From Tunicatimonas pelagia (GTDB lineage: Bacteria; Bacteroidota; Bacteroidia; Cytophagales; Cyclobacteriaceae), in NCBI RefSeq assembly GCF_030506325.1, contig NZ_CP120683.1:2046001-2110000 (forward strand): a stretch of 64,000 nt of DNA, read 5' to 3'. The notes below the pieces were generated by a model, which saw only the letters and a list, made by a program, of their open reading frames with translations, was not told where the DNA came from and ran no database searches. Within the stretch, counting starts at the first letter, position 1; the number at the start of each line of letters is the position of its first letter. The position numbers and the translations under genes are program-made. This document shows, in pieces, positions 7,076 to 16,764 of the stretch.

Positions 7076-9895
7076 TTACCGTCCTTCTCCGGGTGTTGCT
7101 ACCTCACCCCGAAAGTCGAAGTAAAGCGTAGCTCCCCAGAGGCGACCCGGTTGTTCGTTGGATTTGAAGTAATTGGGCTGCCCACTCGGCCCTAGCATGT
7201 CCGGAGATTTGAATTTGGTGCCGATAGGGCTGATGGCATCCAGCACCGAAATATCACCCTCTGGAAACTGTCCGTCCGTATGCTCGTTAAATGCCCCCTG
7301 CGGTGGCTGGGGGGTAAACAAACGCAAAAACAAACCCTCGGTGGCCGATACCACCGTGAACGGCTGTTCGTCTGTCTCGAGCCGAGCCCAGTGCCAACCG
7401 GCGAAGTAGCCTTTGAACTCCGGATACACCCAACCACTCTCACCCGTCACGGTATTGTTGTAGTCATTGTGGTGTACCGCAAACTGCGTACCCCGCATCC
7501 GGTTCTTCCACACCCGGTAGGGTCCCTGACCAAGCCAGGTGATCCCGCGTACCTGGTTTTCGGGATAGTTGAAGTTCATCCCTACGTAGGGCTGGGTTTC
7601 TTGCGGAGTATAGGTGTAGTCAAGGCGGAGCCAGCCGTTGCCCATCAGGCGATAAACAACAGTGTCTAGCGCCCCTTCGTAGCAAAACTGCGCCACGTAG
7701 TCGTCGCCCTCGGCGAAATGATCAAACGAGGTTAGGCGCGCCTCACCCATGGCGGGCAGCGGACCGTTGGTCAGGGAGATAGGCCCTTCAGCATTGCGCA
7801 CCTGGGTCAGCGTTCCGTTTTGCTGACTGATGCCAATGCGCACGTCGCTGGCTTCCAGGTACAGGGTATCGCCAGCGATGCGTCCCTGAGCGACCGACGA
7901 ACCGGTGCTGTTGGGGACAATGGTTCGGGCGGTTGTTTCAGCGGAAATAATGGGCCACGTCCAGGTCAGCACCGAACGACCGTGTGGGTCGGTGGCCGTC
8001 AGATAGAGAGCATGGTGATCGCGCCAGTCATCCGGAAGCTCCAACGTTAGGTACGCGCTAAGTCCGGGAACCACCGAAGGCACCACTACCGAACCAGACG
8101 CTACCACCGTAGAGTCGGTGGCTCCAGCGCTGGGGTTCGGAAAGTCAATCAGTTGCCAACGAAAGGTGCACTGGTTTAAGTTGGTGAAGTGGTAGCGATT
8201 TTCTATCCGCAGCTGTCCGGCGAACGAAGCGTTAAGTGCGGGCGGGTCGATGTGGATAGGCGACCAAACCTCTTTGATTGTATAAAAGCTGCCTTCCTTC
8301 TGCCGGAAAGGGCCTACAATGCCATCGGGAGCATTGCTGCCGTTGGTATCAATAGAATCGTTCAGATCGCTGCGCACGACACCTTCGTCGGCAAACACCC
8401 ACAGGAAGCCCCCAGCTGAGCGAGGGTGGTTCAGCATCGCATTCCACCAGGCATGCAGACCGGCCCCGTGCCCACCGTCGTACAAGCCGTGCAAAAATTC
8501 AGTAGGAAAAAAGACTTCTTCGCCCTGGAAGAAGTAGCCTCCGCAGCACCCAAACACCGGATAGTGTAGGGTGTTGGCTCCGTTGATGGTATTCCAGGGG
8601 TGAATAACCAGCCGCTGCTGTAGGTCGTAGCGGGCGTATTCATCCAGCAAATCGTAGTTGTGGCCGCCTTCGTTACCGTTGGCCCACATCACCACCGAAG
8701 GGTGGTTCACATCGCGCACAATCATTTCGCGTACCAATTGCTCACCCACCAGCGTGTCGTAGGCATCTTGCCAGCCGGTGAGTTCGTCAATGACAAACAA
8801 GCCGAGTGAGTCGCATACTTCCAGAAAGTGCTTATCGGGTGGATAGTGCGACATGCGCACCGCGTTCATGTTCATGTCCTTCATCAGCTGCGCATCCTGA
8901 ACACTCAGTGCTCGGCTGGTGGTTCGTCCTGAGGTGGGCCAGGCACTGTGGCGGTTCACCCCTTTGAAGCGCACCTTCTGCCCGTTCACATAGAAGCCAT
9001 CGCGGGGGCGTAGTTCGGCGGTACGGAAGCCGAAGGTTTCGGTAAGGGTGTGCAGGGTCTCCGATTTTCCCAGCAGAGACACCCGCACCCGGTAGCGATT
9101 GGGAAACTCGGCGGACCAAAGCGCAGGGTTGGTCACCGTACTCGTGAGGCTTACGCTGGTGTCGCGCCGTCTCACCGGCACCGAAAAAGCGTCACCGACC
9201 GCCTGACCGTCCAGGGTCTGAATTTGAGCCTCAACGCGTTGCGCTTGGCGGACGTTTTTAGGGTAGACCCGCAGGGTAAACAAGCCGTCAGCCCGAGCGT
9301 CTATCGCCGTCCAATCAATATGCTCTCTCGGATGCGCTTCCAGGTAGACGGGTCGGTAGATGCCGCCGAAAATCCAGAAGTCTGCATCCCGTTCGGCCCG
9401 GTTCACCGATGCATTATCCGACACATTTTTCACAATCACTTCCAGCGTATTCTCTTCGCCGTAGTTGAGCAGCTGGGTGACGTCGTGTTTAAAGCGGTAG
9501 AACGAACCCTGGTGCACCGGCCCGGCGGACTGACCGTTGAGGGTCACCTGGGTGTCGGTCATCGATCCTTCAAAGACGATATTAACGGTCTTGTTTTGCC
9601 AATCGGAGGGTACGGTAAACCGGTGGCGGTAGGTGCCGGTGGCGGCTACGTCGGGCAGCTGATCGCGCCAACTGCGACCGTAGGTGAAGGTACCGTAGCC
9701 CTGAAGCTCCCAGTTAGAAGGCACCGCAATGCTGCCCCACTCCCCGCTTCGGTGCCCCTTGTCTATTTTAAATTCCCAGTCAACCGTTCGGTCTTTGTCT
9801 TGACCGGAAAGATACTGAAACTGGGTGGCTTGCCCTAATACATCGATGGGTAGCAGGAGAACCAACAGCCACCCGCTCAACTTAGCGATATTCAT
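7076..9895 (-). CDS. GH2-family glycoside hydrolase (beta-galactosidase-like), exported
   Basis: This large (939 residues) retaining glycosidase is of family GH2, which removes non-reducing beta-linked galactose, glucuronic acid or mannose. A signal peptide covers roughly residues 1-21 (LLPIDVLGQ). The jelly-roll N-domain (about 40-190), Ig-like domain (190-295) and TIM barrel (about 300-560) are in the usual order, followed by C-terminal beta domains. Barrel motifs include VRFKGVNRHSAWP, NAVRMSHYPPD and VVMWANGNEGG with acid/base E409. The likely nucleophile is E466 in FPTEFLHG. It sits 18 bp from the GH29 gene and 30 bp from the enolase-family gene, within the polysaccharide locus. Beta-galactosidase is favoured from the locus content, but other GH2 activities remain possible. 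Confidence 0.9.
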   Translation of the reverse strand: MNIAKLSGWLLVLLLPIDVLGQATQFQYLSGQDKDRTVDWEFKIDKGHRSGEWGSIAVPSNWELQGYGTFTYGRSWRDQLPDVAATGTYRHRFTVPSDWQNKTVNIVFEGSMTDTQVTLNGQSAGPVHQGSFYRFKHDVTQLLNYGEENTLEVIVKNVSDNASVNRAERDADFWIFGGIYRPVYLEAHPREHIDWTAIDARADGLFTLRVYPKNVRQAQRVEAQIQTLDGQAVGDAFSVPVRRRDTSVSLTSTVTNPALWSAEFPNRYRVRVSLLGKSETLHTLTETFGFRTAELRPRDGFYVNGQKVRFKGVNRHSAWPTSGRTTSRALSVQDAQLMKDMNMNAVRMSHYPPDKHFLEVCDSLGLFVIDELTGWQDAYDTLVGEQLVREMIVRDVNHPSVVMWANGNEGGHNYDLLDEYARYDLQQRLVIHPWNTINGANTLHYPVFGCCGGYFFQGEEVFFPTEFLHGLYDGGHGAGLHAWWNAMLNHPRSAGGFLWVFADEGVVRSDLNDSIDTNGSNAPDGIVGPFRQKEGSFYTIKEVWSPIHIDPPALNASFAGQLRIENRYHFTNLNQCTFRWQLIDFPNPSAGATDSTVVASGSVVVPSVVPGLSAYLTLELPDDWRDHHALYLTATDPHGRSVLTWTWPIISAETTARTIVPNSTGSSVAQGRIAGDTLYLEASDVRIGISQQNGTLTQVRNAEGPISLTNGPLPAMGEARLTSFDHFAEGDDYVAQFCYEGALDTVVYRLMGNGWLRLDYTYTPQETQPYVGMNFNYPENQVRGITWLGQGPYRVWKNRMRGTQFAVHHNDYNNTVTGESGWVYPEFKGYFAGWHWARLETDEQPFTVVSATEGLFLRLFTPQPPQGAFNEHTDGQFPEGDISVLDAISPIGTKFKSPDMLGPSGQPNYFKSNEQPGRLWGATLYFDFRGEVATPGEGR

Positions 9896-9913
9896 AGTGA
9901 GACAATTAGTAGA

Positions 9914-11314
9914 TTACTGAGCGACAGCTAATGCAGTCTCAATCACCAGCACGGGGGCCGGTTGGTCTTGATGCGTCGCCGATAGTGTCAGCGCGTTCGC
10001 TGCTGGGTCGGCAACTACCTCCTGTCCATCAGCTAACCAGTAGGCGCGTTGTACTGTCAAGGCTTCGGGTAGGGTCAGCTGATTGCCTTCGGGCCAGTCC
10101 AGTACGTGGGCGTACAGCTTACCGCCTTTTTGTGTATATCGCCCCCAGTCCGGGGCTTCGTACGGACTGGCACTGCTGCCGTAGATGGCCTCGCCATTTA
10201 CCGCTAGCCACTCACCCAGTGTTTGCAACCGCTCTACACTCGGCTCGGGAATCAGCCCTTCGGCCGTAGGGCCTACGTTGAGCAAAAAGTTGCCCCCTTT
10301 AGAGGCTATGTCAATCAGTTTATGCAGTAGCTCCTGGCTGCTTTTCCAGTTATCGTCGCTTTGTTTATATCCCCAGGTGTCGTTCATCGTCATGCAGGCT
10401 TCCCAGTCTACCCCGGCCATGCCCGTGTCGGGTATCTCTTGCTCAGGGGTACCGAAGTCGCCCACAAAATCCCCCTCCGCATCAAAACCACTCATTCCTT
10501 GCCGACCAATGTCTATTCGGTTGTTGATAATGAGGGTTGGACTTAGCTCCCGCAGATACTGATACATAGCTACCCCGTGCTCGTGCGTCCAGTCGGGTAT
10601 CCACTCCCCGTCAAACCATAGTACGTGCGGATCGTACTGCTCAACTAGCTCGGTGAGCTGCGGCTTGAGGTAGTTCTGTACATACTGATCGAACTCGGGG
10701 TTGATGCGAGCGGTATCGCGGGTGTTGTACTTAGGATAGTTAGGAGCTTGCGCCTGCGGATGGTGCCAGTCCATGATGGAGTAATAGATACAGAATTTTA
10801 CTCCGTATTTTTCGCAGGCGGCCTTCAGTTCGGCCAATACATCACGCCGGAAGGGCGAAAAATCCATCACATCGTATTGGCTCACTTCGGAGTCCCACAG
10901 CGCAAAACCATCGTGGTGTTTACTGGTGACGACCAGGTACTTCATGCCCGCATTGTGAGCTAGCTTCACCCAGGCATCGGCATCGTACTGCGTGGGATTG
11001 AACTGCCGGGCATACGCTTCGTACTCGGCTATCGGAACGCTAGCTTTGTCCATGATCCATTCACCGATACCTTCCACTTCTTCGCCTTGGTGTACTCCGG
11101 CGGGTACCGCGTAAGGCCCCCAGTGGATAAACATCCCGAAGCGAGCGTCGCGCCACCAGCCCATTCGTTCGTTGAAGGCTTCGGAAGATTCGTTCAGTAT
11201 GCCAGTGGTATCGGCCACTGCCGGGCGGCTTGCTTCATTGGTGGGTGTAGACTGGCAAGCGAACGATAAGGCTACGATTAATAGGCTACCGTAGTTAAGC
11301 AAAGAATTCATCAT
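9914..11314 (-). CDS. GH29-family alpha-L-fucosidase, lipoprotein
   Basis: This retaining exo-fucosidase is predicted to release terminal L-fucose. The N-terminus has a lipoprotein signal ending LSFAC, with the lipidated Cys at residue 20, so it is anchored in an outer or periplasmic membrane leaflet. GH29 landmarks are WWRDARFGMFIHWGPYA (53-69), YLVVTSKHHDGFALWDS with His133/His134, CIYYSIMDWHHP, and the nucleophile D235 in HVLWFDGEW. A C-terminal beta-sandwich follows from about residue 360. Length (466) is typical. It lies between a sulfatase and the GH2 gene, 18-20 bp from each, which fits sequential desulfation and exo-trimming of a fucosylated glycan. The catalytic acid is variable in this family and I do not assign it. 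Confidence 0.94.
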   Translation of the reverse strand: MMNSLLNYGSLLIVALSFACQSTPTNEASRPAVADTTGILNESSEAFNERMGWWRDARFGMFIHWGPYAVPAGVHQGEEVEGIGEWIMDKASVPIAEYEAYARQFNPTQYDADAWVKLAHNAGMKYLVVTSKHHDGFALWDSEVSQYDVMDFSPFRRDVLAELKAACEKYGVKFCIYYSIMDWHHPQAQAPNYPKYNTRDTARINPEFDQYVQNYLKPQLTELVEQYDPHVLWFDGEWIPDWTHEHGVAMYQYLRELSPTLIINNRIDIGRQGMSGFDAEGDFVGDFGTPEQEIPDTGMAGVDWEACMTMNDTWGYKQSDDNWKSSQELLHKLIDIASKGGNFLLNVGPTAEGLIPEPSVERLQTLGEWLAVNGEAIYGSSASPYEAPDWGRYTQKGGKLYAHVLDWPEGNQLTLPEALTVQRAYWLADGQEVVADPAANALTLSATHQDQPAPVLVIETALAVAQ

Positions 11315-11334
11315 AGATTGTCAAGTAGTTTTTG

Positions 11335-12852
11335 TTAGTGACCGTTAGCTTTTGATTCAGTAAGTTGACGTAAACGTTGGAGTCCCTCGGGGTTGCGTTG
11401 GCGCATTTTTTCGTACCAGCTCATAATCACAGGTACCCCCCACCCCGGCTGGGTAAAGTCTACCGAGTCGCCCATGCTGCGGAGCTGACTCTGCAACTGC
11501 TGCCGGAGCTGCTGTACCTGCGAAGCGTAGGCCGACCGTTCGGCCAGATTATCAGTTTCGTAGGGGTCTTGCCAGCGATCAAACAACTGCCAGTGGGTTT
11601 GACCTCCTACATTATAGCCAATCAGTTTGTATTGATCCGTCCGCAAGGCTCGCTGGAAATTCTTGTAGGCGTGCACACTGCTCGAGCGCCCGCCAGACTC
11701 CTTAGGCCGAAGCACCACTGCGAAGCTGGGCATGGTTACCGAGGCGGGAACCTCCATCCCCAGCCATTCGCAGAGCGTCGGGTACACATCGCTCAAGTAA
11801 ACGAAAGCGTCGCTGGTACGATGGGCGGCAATGCCCGGCCCGGTGATGACCAAAGGCACACCGATGCTATGCTCGTAGAGGTTTTGTTTGCCCATCAGTC
11901 CGTGCTGCCCGAGGGCTAGCCCGTTATCTCCCGCCAGCACGATGATCGTATTTTCTAATTGATCGTTGGCTCGCAGAGCTGCTACAATGCGACCGATGGC
12001 ATCGTCCAGGTGGGTAATCATTGCGTAGTAATCGCGAAGGTGCCCTTTGATGCTGGCTCGACTTCGCGGAGTGGGCTCAGTCCATTCGTCGCGAATGTCG
12101 AGTTCGCCGTTATCGCAGGGGTGCTCAGGCAGAAAGTTGACCGGTACCGAAAGCCGGGCGGTATCGTACAAATCCAGATAAGACTGCGGTACCTGCCGGG
12201 GGTCGTGGGGTGCCTGAAAGGCGACGCTCAGGAAAAAGGGTGATTTGCCGGAATAGCTCGCCAGGAAGGCAACCGCCGCTTCGGCGTACAGGTCCGTACT
12301 GTGTCGGGTGGTGTCGAAATACACCGCCGCATCAGGATACACTCCGCTGCTATCAAAAGGATGCAGTGGTACCCGGTAGTGGTCACTCATACCGCCGAAG
12401 AAAATGTGCTTACCCCCGGTAAAGCTGCGGGCAAAGCTGGCTTTTCCGTTGTGCCACTTACCCGTATGAAAAGTACGATAGCCCTGCCGCCCCAGGTATT
12501 CGGGCAGGGTATGATGGGCTGAATCGACCGAGTGCCCCCCCGGATCGATCTGCCACAGGCTACGGCCGGTCATCAGCATAGCGCGGCTGGGGGCACACAC
12601 CGCTCCGTTCATCGCCCCCATGATCGTTGCCTGCCGAAAAGTTGTACCCCGCCGCACCAAGCTATTCAGGTGAGGAGTGATCACTTCGGTATTGCCCAGC
12701 GCGTTGATCGTACCCGCCCGCTGGTCGTCGGTGAGCAGCAGCATTACGTTCGGACGGGCTGACTGAGCGTACCCTACCGAGCCCACACGCCCCCCGGATA
12801 CCATACTCAGTACCCATCCACAGCTGAGCAATACGAAGACCATTTTTTTCAT
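11335..12852 (-). CDS. S1-family sulfatase (formylglycine type)
   Basis: This exported sulfatase is of the alkaline phosphatase fold. It needs conversion of C86 in the VCAPSRAMLMTGR signature to formylglycine by a maturase that is not encoded in the window. Calcium-binding Asp residues are D42/D43 in LLLTDDQRAG. Further family motifs are FHTGKWHNGK and VLAGDNGLALGQHGLMGK. The signal sequence is at residues 1-30. Length (505) is normal for the iduronate/choline-type S1 sulfatases, to which the GDNGLALGQHG motif points. It is placed between the beta-helix glycosidase and the fucosidase, with 20-51 bp gaps, so it should remove sulfate from the same polysaccharide. Sugar position specificity cannot be told from sequence. 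Confidence 0.93.
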   Translation of the reverse strand: MKKMVFVLLSCGWVLSMVSGGRVGSVGYAQSARPNVMLLLTDDQRAGTINALGNTEVITPHLNSLVRRGTTFRQATIMGAMNGAVCAPSRAMLMTGRSLWQIDPGGHSVDSAHHTLPEYLGRQGYRTFHTGKWHNGKASFARSFTGGKHIFFGGMSDHYRVPLHPFDSSGVYPDAAVYFDTTRHSTDLYAEAAVAFLASYSGKSPFFLSVAFQAPHDPRQVPQSYLDLYDTARLSVPVNFLPEHPCDNGELDIRDEWTEPTPRSRASIKGHLRDYYAMITHLDDAIGRIVAALRANDQLENTIIVLAGDNGLALGQHGLMGKQNLYEHSIGVPLVITGPGIAAHRTSDAFVYLSDVYPTLCEWLGMEVPASVTMPSFAVVLRPKESGGRSSSVHAYKNFQRALRTDQYKLIGYNVGGQTHWQLFDRWQDPYETDNLAERSAYASQVQQLRQQLQSQLRSMGDSVDFTQPGWGVPVIMSWYEKMRQRNPEGLQRLRQLTESKANGH

Positions 12853-12903
12853 TTACGTTCGGATCATTGTGTCATCCAAATAGCAAGATTTTATCATGAC
12901 AGC

Positions 12904-15294
12904 TTACTGCTTTGCCCACCTAGTTTGGTGCATCTGTCCGTTAGCATAGGTTTTCAGCAGGTACAGCCCCGGGGTGAGTGAGGCTACATCCACCTCAGCT
13001 TCTTCAGCCTGGCTGCCAATGGGTTGATGAAGAACCTGCTGACCCTGTACGTTGTATACCGCTAGCTGTGTACTGCCCTGGGGCACCTGCACGTGTAAGT
13101 AGCCCTGCGCGGGATTAGGGTACGCCTGTAGTGGTGTAGTACTCCCATCCGCAAGGCTGGAACCATCCGTAGCACCCTGCTTGGTTGTTACCTCTGAGGC
13201 TGTTCGGCTGCTGGCTCCACTACCGGCTTCTACAAAATTCCACTGCGTCCAGCTACCCATGCAACTACTACTCGTCATACGTAGCTGCACCCCGCCGCCT
13301 TCTGACCCCGTATCCGTATCGGTATCGTCTAAACACTGTAGGTAACTGCCGTACGAAACGTTCTCTAGGTTGTACTTACCTGATCCCCTGCTCACCAACT
13401 TCCATCGAGGGTCAGTACCCGTACAGGAGGTAGATACCGCCCGTACCGCTTTGCCATTCGGGTCGCCGCACACCTCAGTACCGGGCACGTTGGCCACGGC
13501 ATCGGCTACGTTAGTGGCTTGCAGCCAATGACCGTGCTGCCTATTCTCTAAGCGGTATTCGTTATTACCCGTTGGGATAAAGCGCCATTGCGTCCAGCTG
13601 CCCGTTTTGCTAGTGCTTACCCCCCGTACATTCTCTGAGGTAGTGCCGCTACAGCTCGCCGACCCGGTAGCGTCAGGAGTATCAGTACCCTGGATGTACT
13701 TGTTGTGTTGTACGCTGCGAATGTGATACCACTTATCCGGATCAGGAAAGCCTCCCGAAGGTGGCGGTGGCGGGGTATCGCTACTGAAAGACACTCCCAC
13801 CCCACTCCCAATAGAAAACTTACCCAAACTATTATCAGTGGCCTTGCTCCGGCTATTGATTACCTGCCCTTCAATCTGAAGGTTCTCAAAGACAAAGTTA
13901 CTTACATTGCCGGTCATCTGCGAGGACTTGCCTAAACCAGCTAAGGCTCGGAAGTTTTTGATCGTTACATTCTGAACATAAGTAGGGGTACTTCCCCCTT
14001 CATCTCGGTTGGTTCGGTTGATGGCTCTAATTTCAAAATGCTTGCTGGCCGGGGCTTCTTCTATACGAATGTCTTCCAGCAAAACGTTCTTGATCGTTAC
14101 GTTAGCATCAGCTACCTCCTCGGGCTCAATACGCACCGTATGACCACCTGCCCGGATAATATCAATTCGCTTCCAACCGCTGTTCTTAATTTCCGGCGTG
14201 TAGGTCTGCCACGCCATGTTGATCGCATTCCCTTGCCAGCCCACTTTATCACAGACTAATATACAATCCTCAAACCATACATCTTCGGTAATTTTATGAT
14301 GAGGTCCCTGATCGTACTGGTTGTAGTTTCCATAACTAGTGTCGGTGAAACCTTTAATGCAGGAGGCATCGTCAAACGCCCGAAAGAATCCTCGTTTGAT
14401 CATCACGTTACGACAGCTACCAACGTTGGGGCCGTCCGAAGTGCGAGCGTGGCCAATATACTTGAGGTTGTCTACTACTACATCGTTACACCACGTCAGT
14501 TGTAGACCAAAGCGACTGTAGGCGGTTTCGTTAGCATCGGTGTAGCCTAGCACAATAATGTCACGAATGGTAAGGTTATTAGCCCGACGGATGTTAATCA
14601 TTCGGTCGAAGGTAGTGGTGATACCGCTGCCCTCAAATTGTAAGATGCCCCGACCTCGGATGGTCACATTATTCTTAGTAGTAGCATCATTAGCCCGAAT
14701 TATTCCTTTAACCACCGCTCCCCCTGCAATGTAAAGGGTTTGGTCGGAATGTAGTTCTATTCGCCCGGGTACCCCACCATCCGCTGGAGTATGTACTCCT
14801 GGTCCAAAATAGCGCACATTAGCATCGTTAGCATTAGGAATATTAGTTTCCAGCGGATTGGCAAAGATATGCAAGCTGTGCCGCCAGTCGTCGTTGATCT
14901 TCAGCACTAATTGCTTCGGCGGGCCAGTTAAGCTAAAAGTAATAGTGTTACCCGAACGTGAAGCACTAATGCCTGCCCGACTAGGATACAGCTTGTAGCT
15001 ATTTACTGAAGTATGGTTCACAGTGACTGATATAGTGACTGTGCCCGAAAAGTCGAAGTAGGCCATCGCCGCTTCATTGTCGCGGTGAGCCCAATTGCTA
15101 TACTGCACCCGAGCATTCGTCCAGGTGCGATACACATCTAGAGTTTGGCCTTCTACGCTGACATCGTAATCATCACTCATCACCGGGGCACCTGATCCGG
15201 TTGGCGCGGGGTAGGTTACTACGGTCTGCGCTAACGAAGGCACGATTACGATTAACAACAATCCTACTGTCAAAGGGCGGAATAGCTTTTTCAT
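12904..15294 (-). CDS. Beta-helix glycosidase (GH28/GH49-like) with ricin-type lectin domain and T9SS sorting tail
   Basis: This is a secreted multidomain enzyme of 796 residues. A signal peptide (1-23) is followed by a beta-sandwich-like region (about 25-150) and a right-handed parallel beta-helix (about 155-480). The helix carries a clan GH-N-like acidic cluster: D287 in TSDGPN and D308/D309 in RAFDDAS. A proline-rich linker (about 507-512) leads to a three-fold ricin B-type (CBM13-like) lectin domain (about 520-695), with repeated Q-W and Y-x-L-E-N motifs. The C-terminus (about 725-796) is a type A T9SS sorting domain with YPNPAQG and GLYLLKTY, so the protein should be exported through the type IX system and anchored or released. 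It is probably the endo-acting enzyme of the locus. A lyase activity on the same fold cannot be excluded. Confidence 0.82.
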   Translation of the reverse strand: MKKLFRPLTVGLLLIVIVPSLAQTVVTYPAPTGSGAPVMSDDYDVSVEGQTLDVYRTWTNARVQYSNWAHRDNEAAMAYFDFSGTVTISVTVNHTSVNSYKLYPSRAGISASRSGNTITFSLTGPPKQLVLKINDDWRHSLHIFANPLETNIPNANDANVRYFGPGVHTPADGGVPGRIELHSDQTLYIAGGAVVKGIIRANDATTKNNVTIRGRGILQFEGSGITTTFDRMINIRRANNLTIRDIIVLGYTDANETAYSRFGLQLTWCNDVVVDNLKYIGHARTSDGPNVGSCRNVMIKRGFFRAFDDASCIKGFTDTSYGNYNQYDQGPHHKITEDVWFEDCILVCDKVGWQGNAINMAWQTYTPEIKNSGWKRIDIIRAGGHTVRIEPEEVADANVTIKNVLLEDIRIEEAPASKHFEIRAINRTNRDEGGSTPTYVQNVTIKNFRALAGLGKSSQMTGNVSNFVFENLQIEGQVINSRSKATDNSLGKFSIGSGVGVSFSSDTPPPPPSGGFPDPDKWYHIRSVQHNKYIQGTDTPDATGSASCSGTTSENVRGVSTSKTGSWTQWRFIPTGNNEYRLENRQHGHWLQATNVADAVANVPGTEVCGDPNGKAVRAVSTSCTGTDPRWKLVSRGSGKYNLENVSYGSYLQCLDDTDTDTGSEGGGVQLRMTSSSCMGSWTQWNFVEAGSGASSRTASEVTTKQGATDGSSLADGSTTPLQAYPNPAQGYLHVQVPQGSTQLAVYNVQGQQVLHQPIGSQAEEAEVDVASLTPGLYLLKTYANGQMHQTRWAKQ

Positions 15295-15333
15295 TACATC
15301 ACTAGTTTGTTAAGAATAGATAGTTTCTCTTTT

Positions 15334-16764
15334 CTAGCGGTCATCTTTACACCGCTCAATCCATCGTGCTAGTGCCTGGCTCATTTCGTCGGCCAGCTCA
15401 GGGCGTTCGAGGGCCAGGTTCTTACTTTCTTGGGGGTCACGAACCAGATCAGTAAGCCATAGGCTATCACTGTTGACCGTGCGGTGTAGCTTGTAACGGT
15501 TACCCATCCAGACCTGATGTTCGTTTCCCTCGAACCGTGATTGAAAGCCAATGGCTTTTTTCCGAGGCTGTTCTGCGTTTTTCGTCAGTAAGTCCTTCAT
15601 ACTTTCTCCATCCAGGTGCAAGCTGGATAGGTCAATCCCCAGCAACTCGCCCAGCGTAGGCAGTATGTCCGACGTGGTAACTGGAACCTCAGTGCTTTGC
15701 CCGGCGGGTATTGCAGCTGGCCACACGACCACGCCGGGTACCCGAATTCCCCCCTCGTACAGCGACCCTTTCCTGCCTTTAAGCCCTCCGGTTAATCCCT
15801 GCTGCCGTCCACCCGTTTGCCATCCGGGCCCACCCCCACCCGCCGCTGGGCCGTTGTCCGAACAAAACCAAATGAGGGTATGCTCGGCTACGCCCGCCTG
15901 GCGAAGTACCTCCCGTAGCCGACCAATTTGCTTGTCCATCGCCGTCAGGCTACCGTAGTAGTGCTGCTTTTCTGACGGGAGATGGGTGTACGGCTGACGG
16001 TAAGCTTCGCCCGCTACCACCGGTGAATGTGGCGTGTGGAACCAGATAGTAGCGAAAAAGGGGGTATCCTCTCGCACCGCTTGTTCCACAAAAGGAATCA
16101 CCCGATCCATAATCACCCGCGAATCATCGCCCGTCAGATTATTGGTAGCCAATCGGCCCGGCCCTGTCCAATAGTAGGTACCGAACGAATCACCTTCGCT
16201 CTGCTTTTTATTGGCACCGGCTACCGTGTGCGGCGGATTCACCATCGGGTTCCAGGTAGGCACCTTCGATTCGGTGGCAAAGCACTGGTCGTAGCCGTGC
16301 TCCCAAGGCGGAGCGTAATGCTGCTGGTTCTTGGCGATGCCCCCGCGATTGCTCTCAACAACAAGGCTATCCATCAGTCCCAAATGCCACTTGCCGAAGT
16401 GACCAGTGCGATACCCCTGCTCCCGCAGCAGTTCGGGCAGGGTTACCTCTTCTTTGGGTAGGTGCCCAACGTTGGCGTAGTAGATGCCGTAGCGGTAGGG
16501 ATGTCGACCGGTCAGCATACTACCCCGGGTAGGAGAACACACCGGAGCGGCCGCATAAAACCGATTAAAAACCAGCCCATCGGCGGCCAGGCTATCCAGA
16601 TAAGGTGTTTTAAGCTCCGGATGATCTTGATAACCCGCATCGCCCCACCCCTGATCGTCGCTCATGATCAGAAGAATGTTAGGGCGAGCTGAGGACTGCG
16701 GTGGCTTAATCATCAACCCTGTCAATCCTATCACTATAGCACCAACCAGGGTGATCATTCCCAT
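15334..16764 (-). CDS. S1-family sulfatase (arylsulfatase A-like)
   Basis: This second formylglycine sulfatase of the locus has 476 residues. The signature PVCSPTRGSMLTGRHPYR places the modified Cys at 76, with metal-binding D36/D37 in IMSDDQGWGD. Downstream motifs are GHFGKWHLG, WFCSDNGPAAGG and GSLYEGGIRVPG. The glycine-rich DNGP loop is typical of the arylsulfatase A-like S1 subfamilies and differs from the other sulfatase here, so the two probably hit different sulfate positions. The N-terminal hydrophobic stretch (residues 1-25) acts as signal or anchor. The start codon overlaps the end of susD by 10 bp, indicating translational coupling with it. Confidence 0.93.
   Translation of the reverse strand: MGMITLVGAIVIGLTGLMIKPPQSSARPNILLIMSDDQGWGDAGYQDHPELKTPYLDSLAADGLVFNRFYAAAPVCSPTRGSMLTGRHPYRYGIYYANVGHLPKEEVTLPELLREQGYRTGHFGKWHLGLMDSLVVESNRGGIAKNQQHYAPPWEHGYDQCFATESKVPTWNPMVNPPHTVAGANKKQSEGDSFGTYYWTGPGRLATNNLTGDDSRVIMDRVIPFVEQAVREDTPFFATIWFHTPHSPVVAGEAYRQPYTHLPSEKQHYYGSLTAMDKQIGRLREVLRQAGVAEHTLIWFCSDNGPAAGGGGPGWQTGGRQQGLTGGLKGRKGSLYEGGIRVPGVVVWPAAIPAGQSTEVPVTTSDILPTLGELLGIDLSSLHLDGESMKDLLTKNAEQPRKKAIGFQSRFEGNEHQVWMGNRYKLHRTVNSDSLWLTDLVRDPQESKNLALERPELADEMSQALARWIERCKDDR

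Noticed and set aside
9050-9838. Plus-strand open frame of 262 codons antisense to the GH2 gene
   Set aside because: It mirrors codon structure of a well-supported GH2 enzyme, has low-complexity composition and no recognisable domain.
10185-12522. Several plus-strand frames of 60-180 codons within the GH29 and sulfatase genes
   Set aside because: All are antisense to intact enzymes with complete catalytic motifs.
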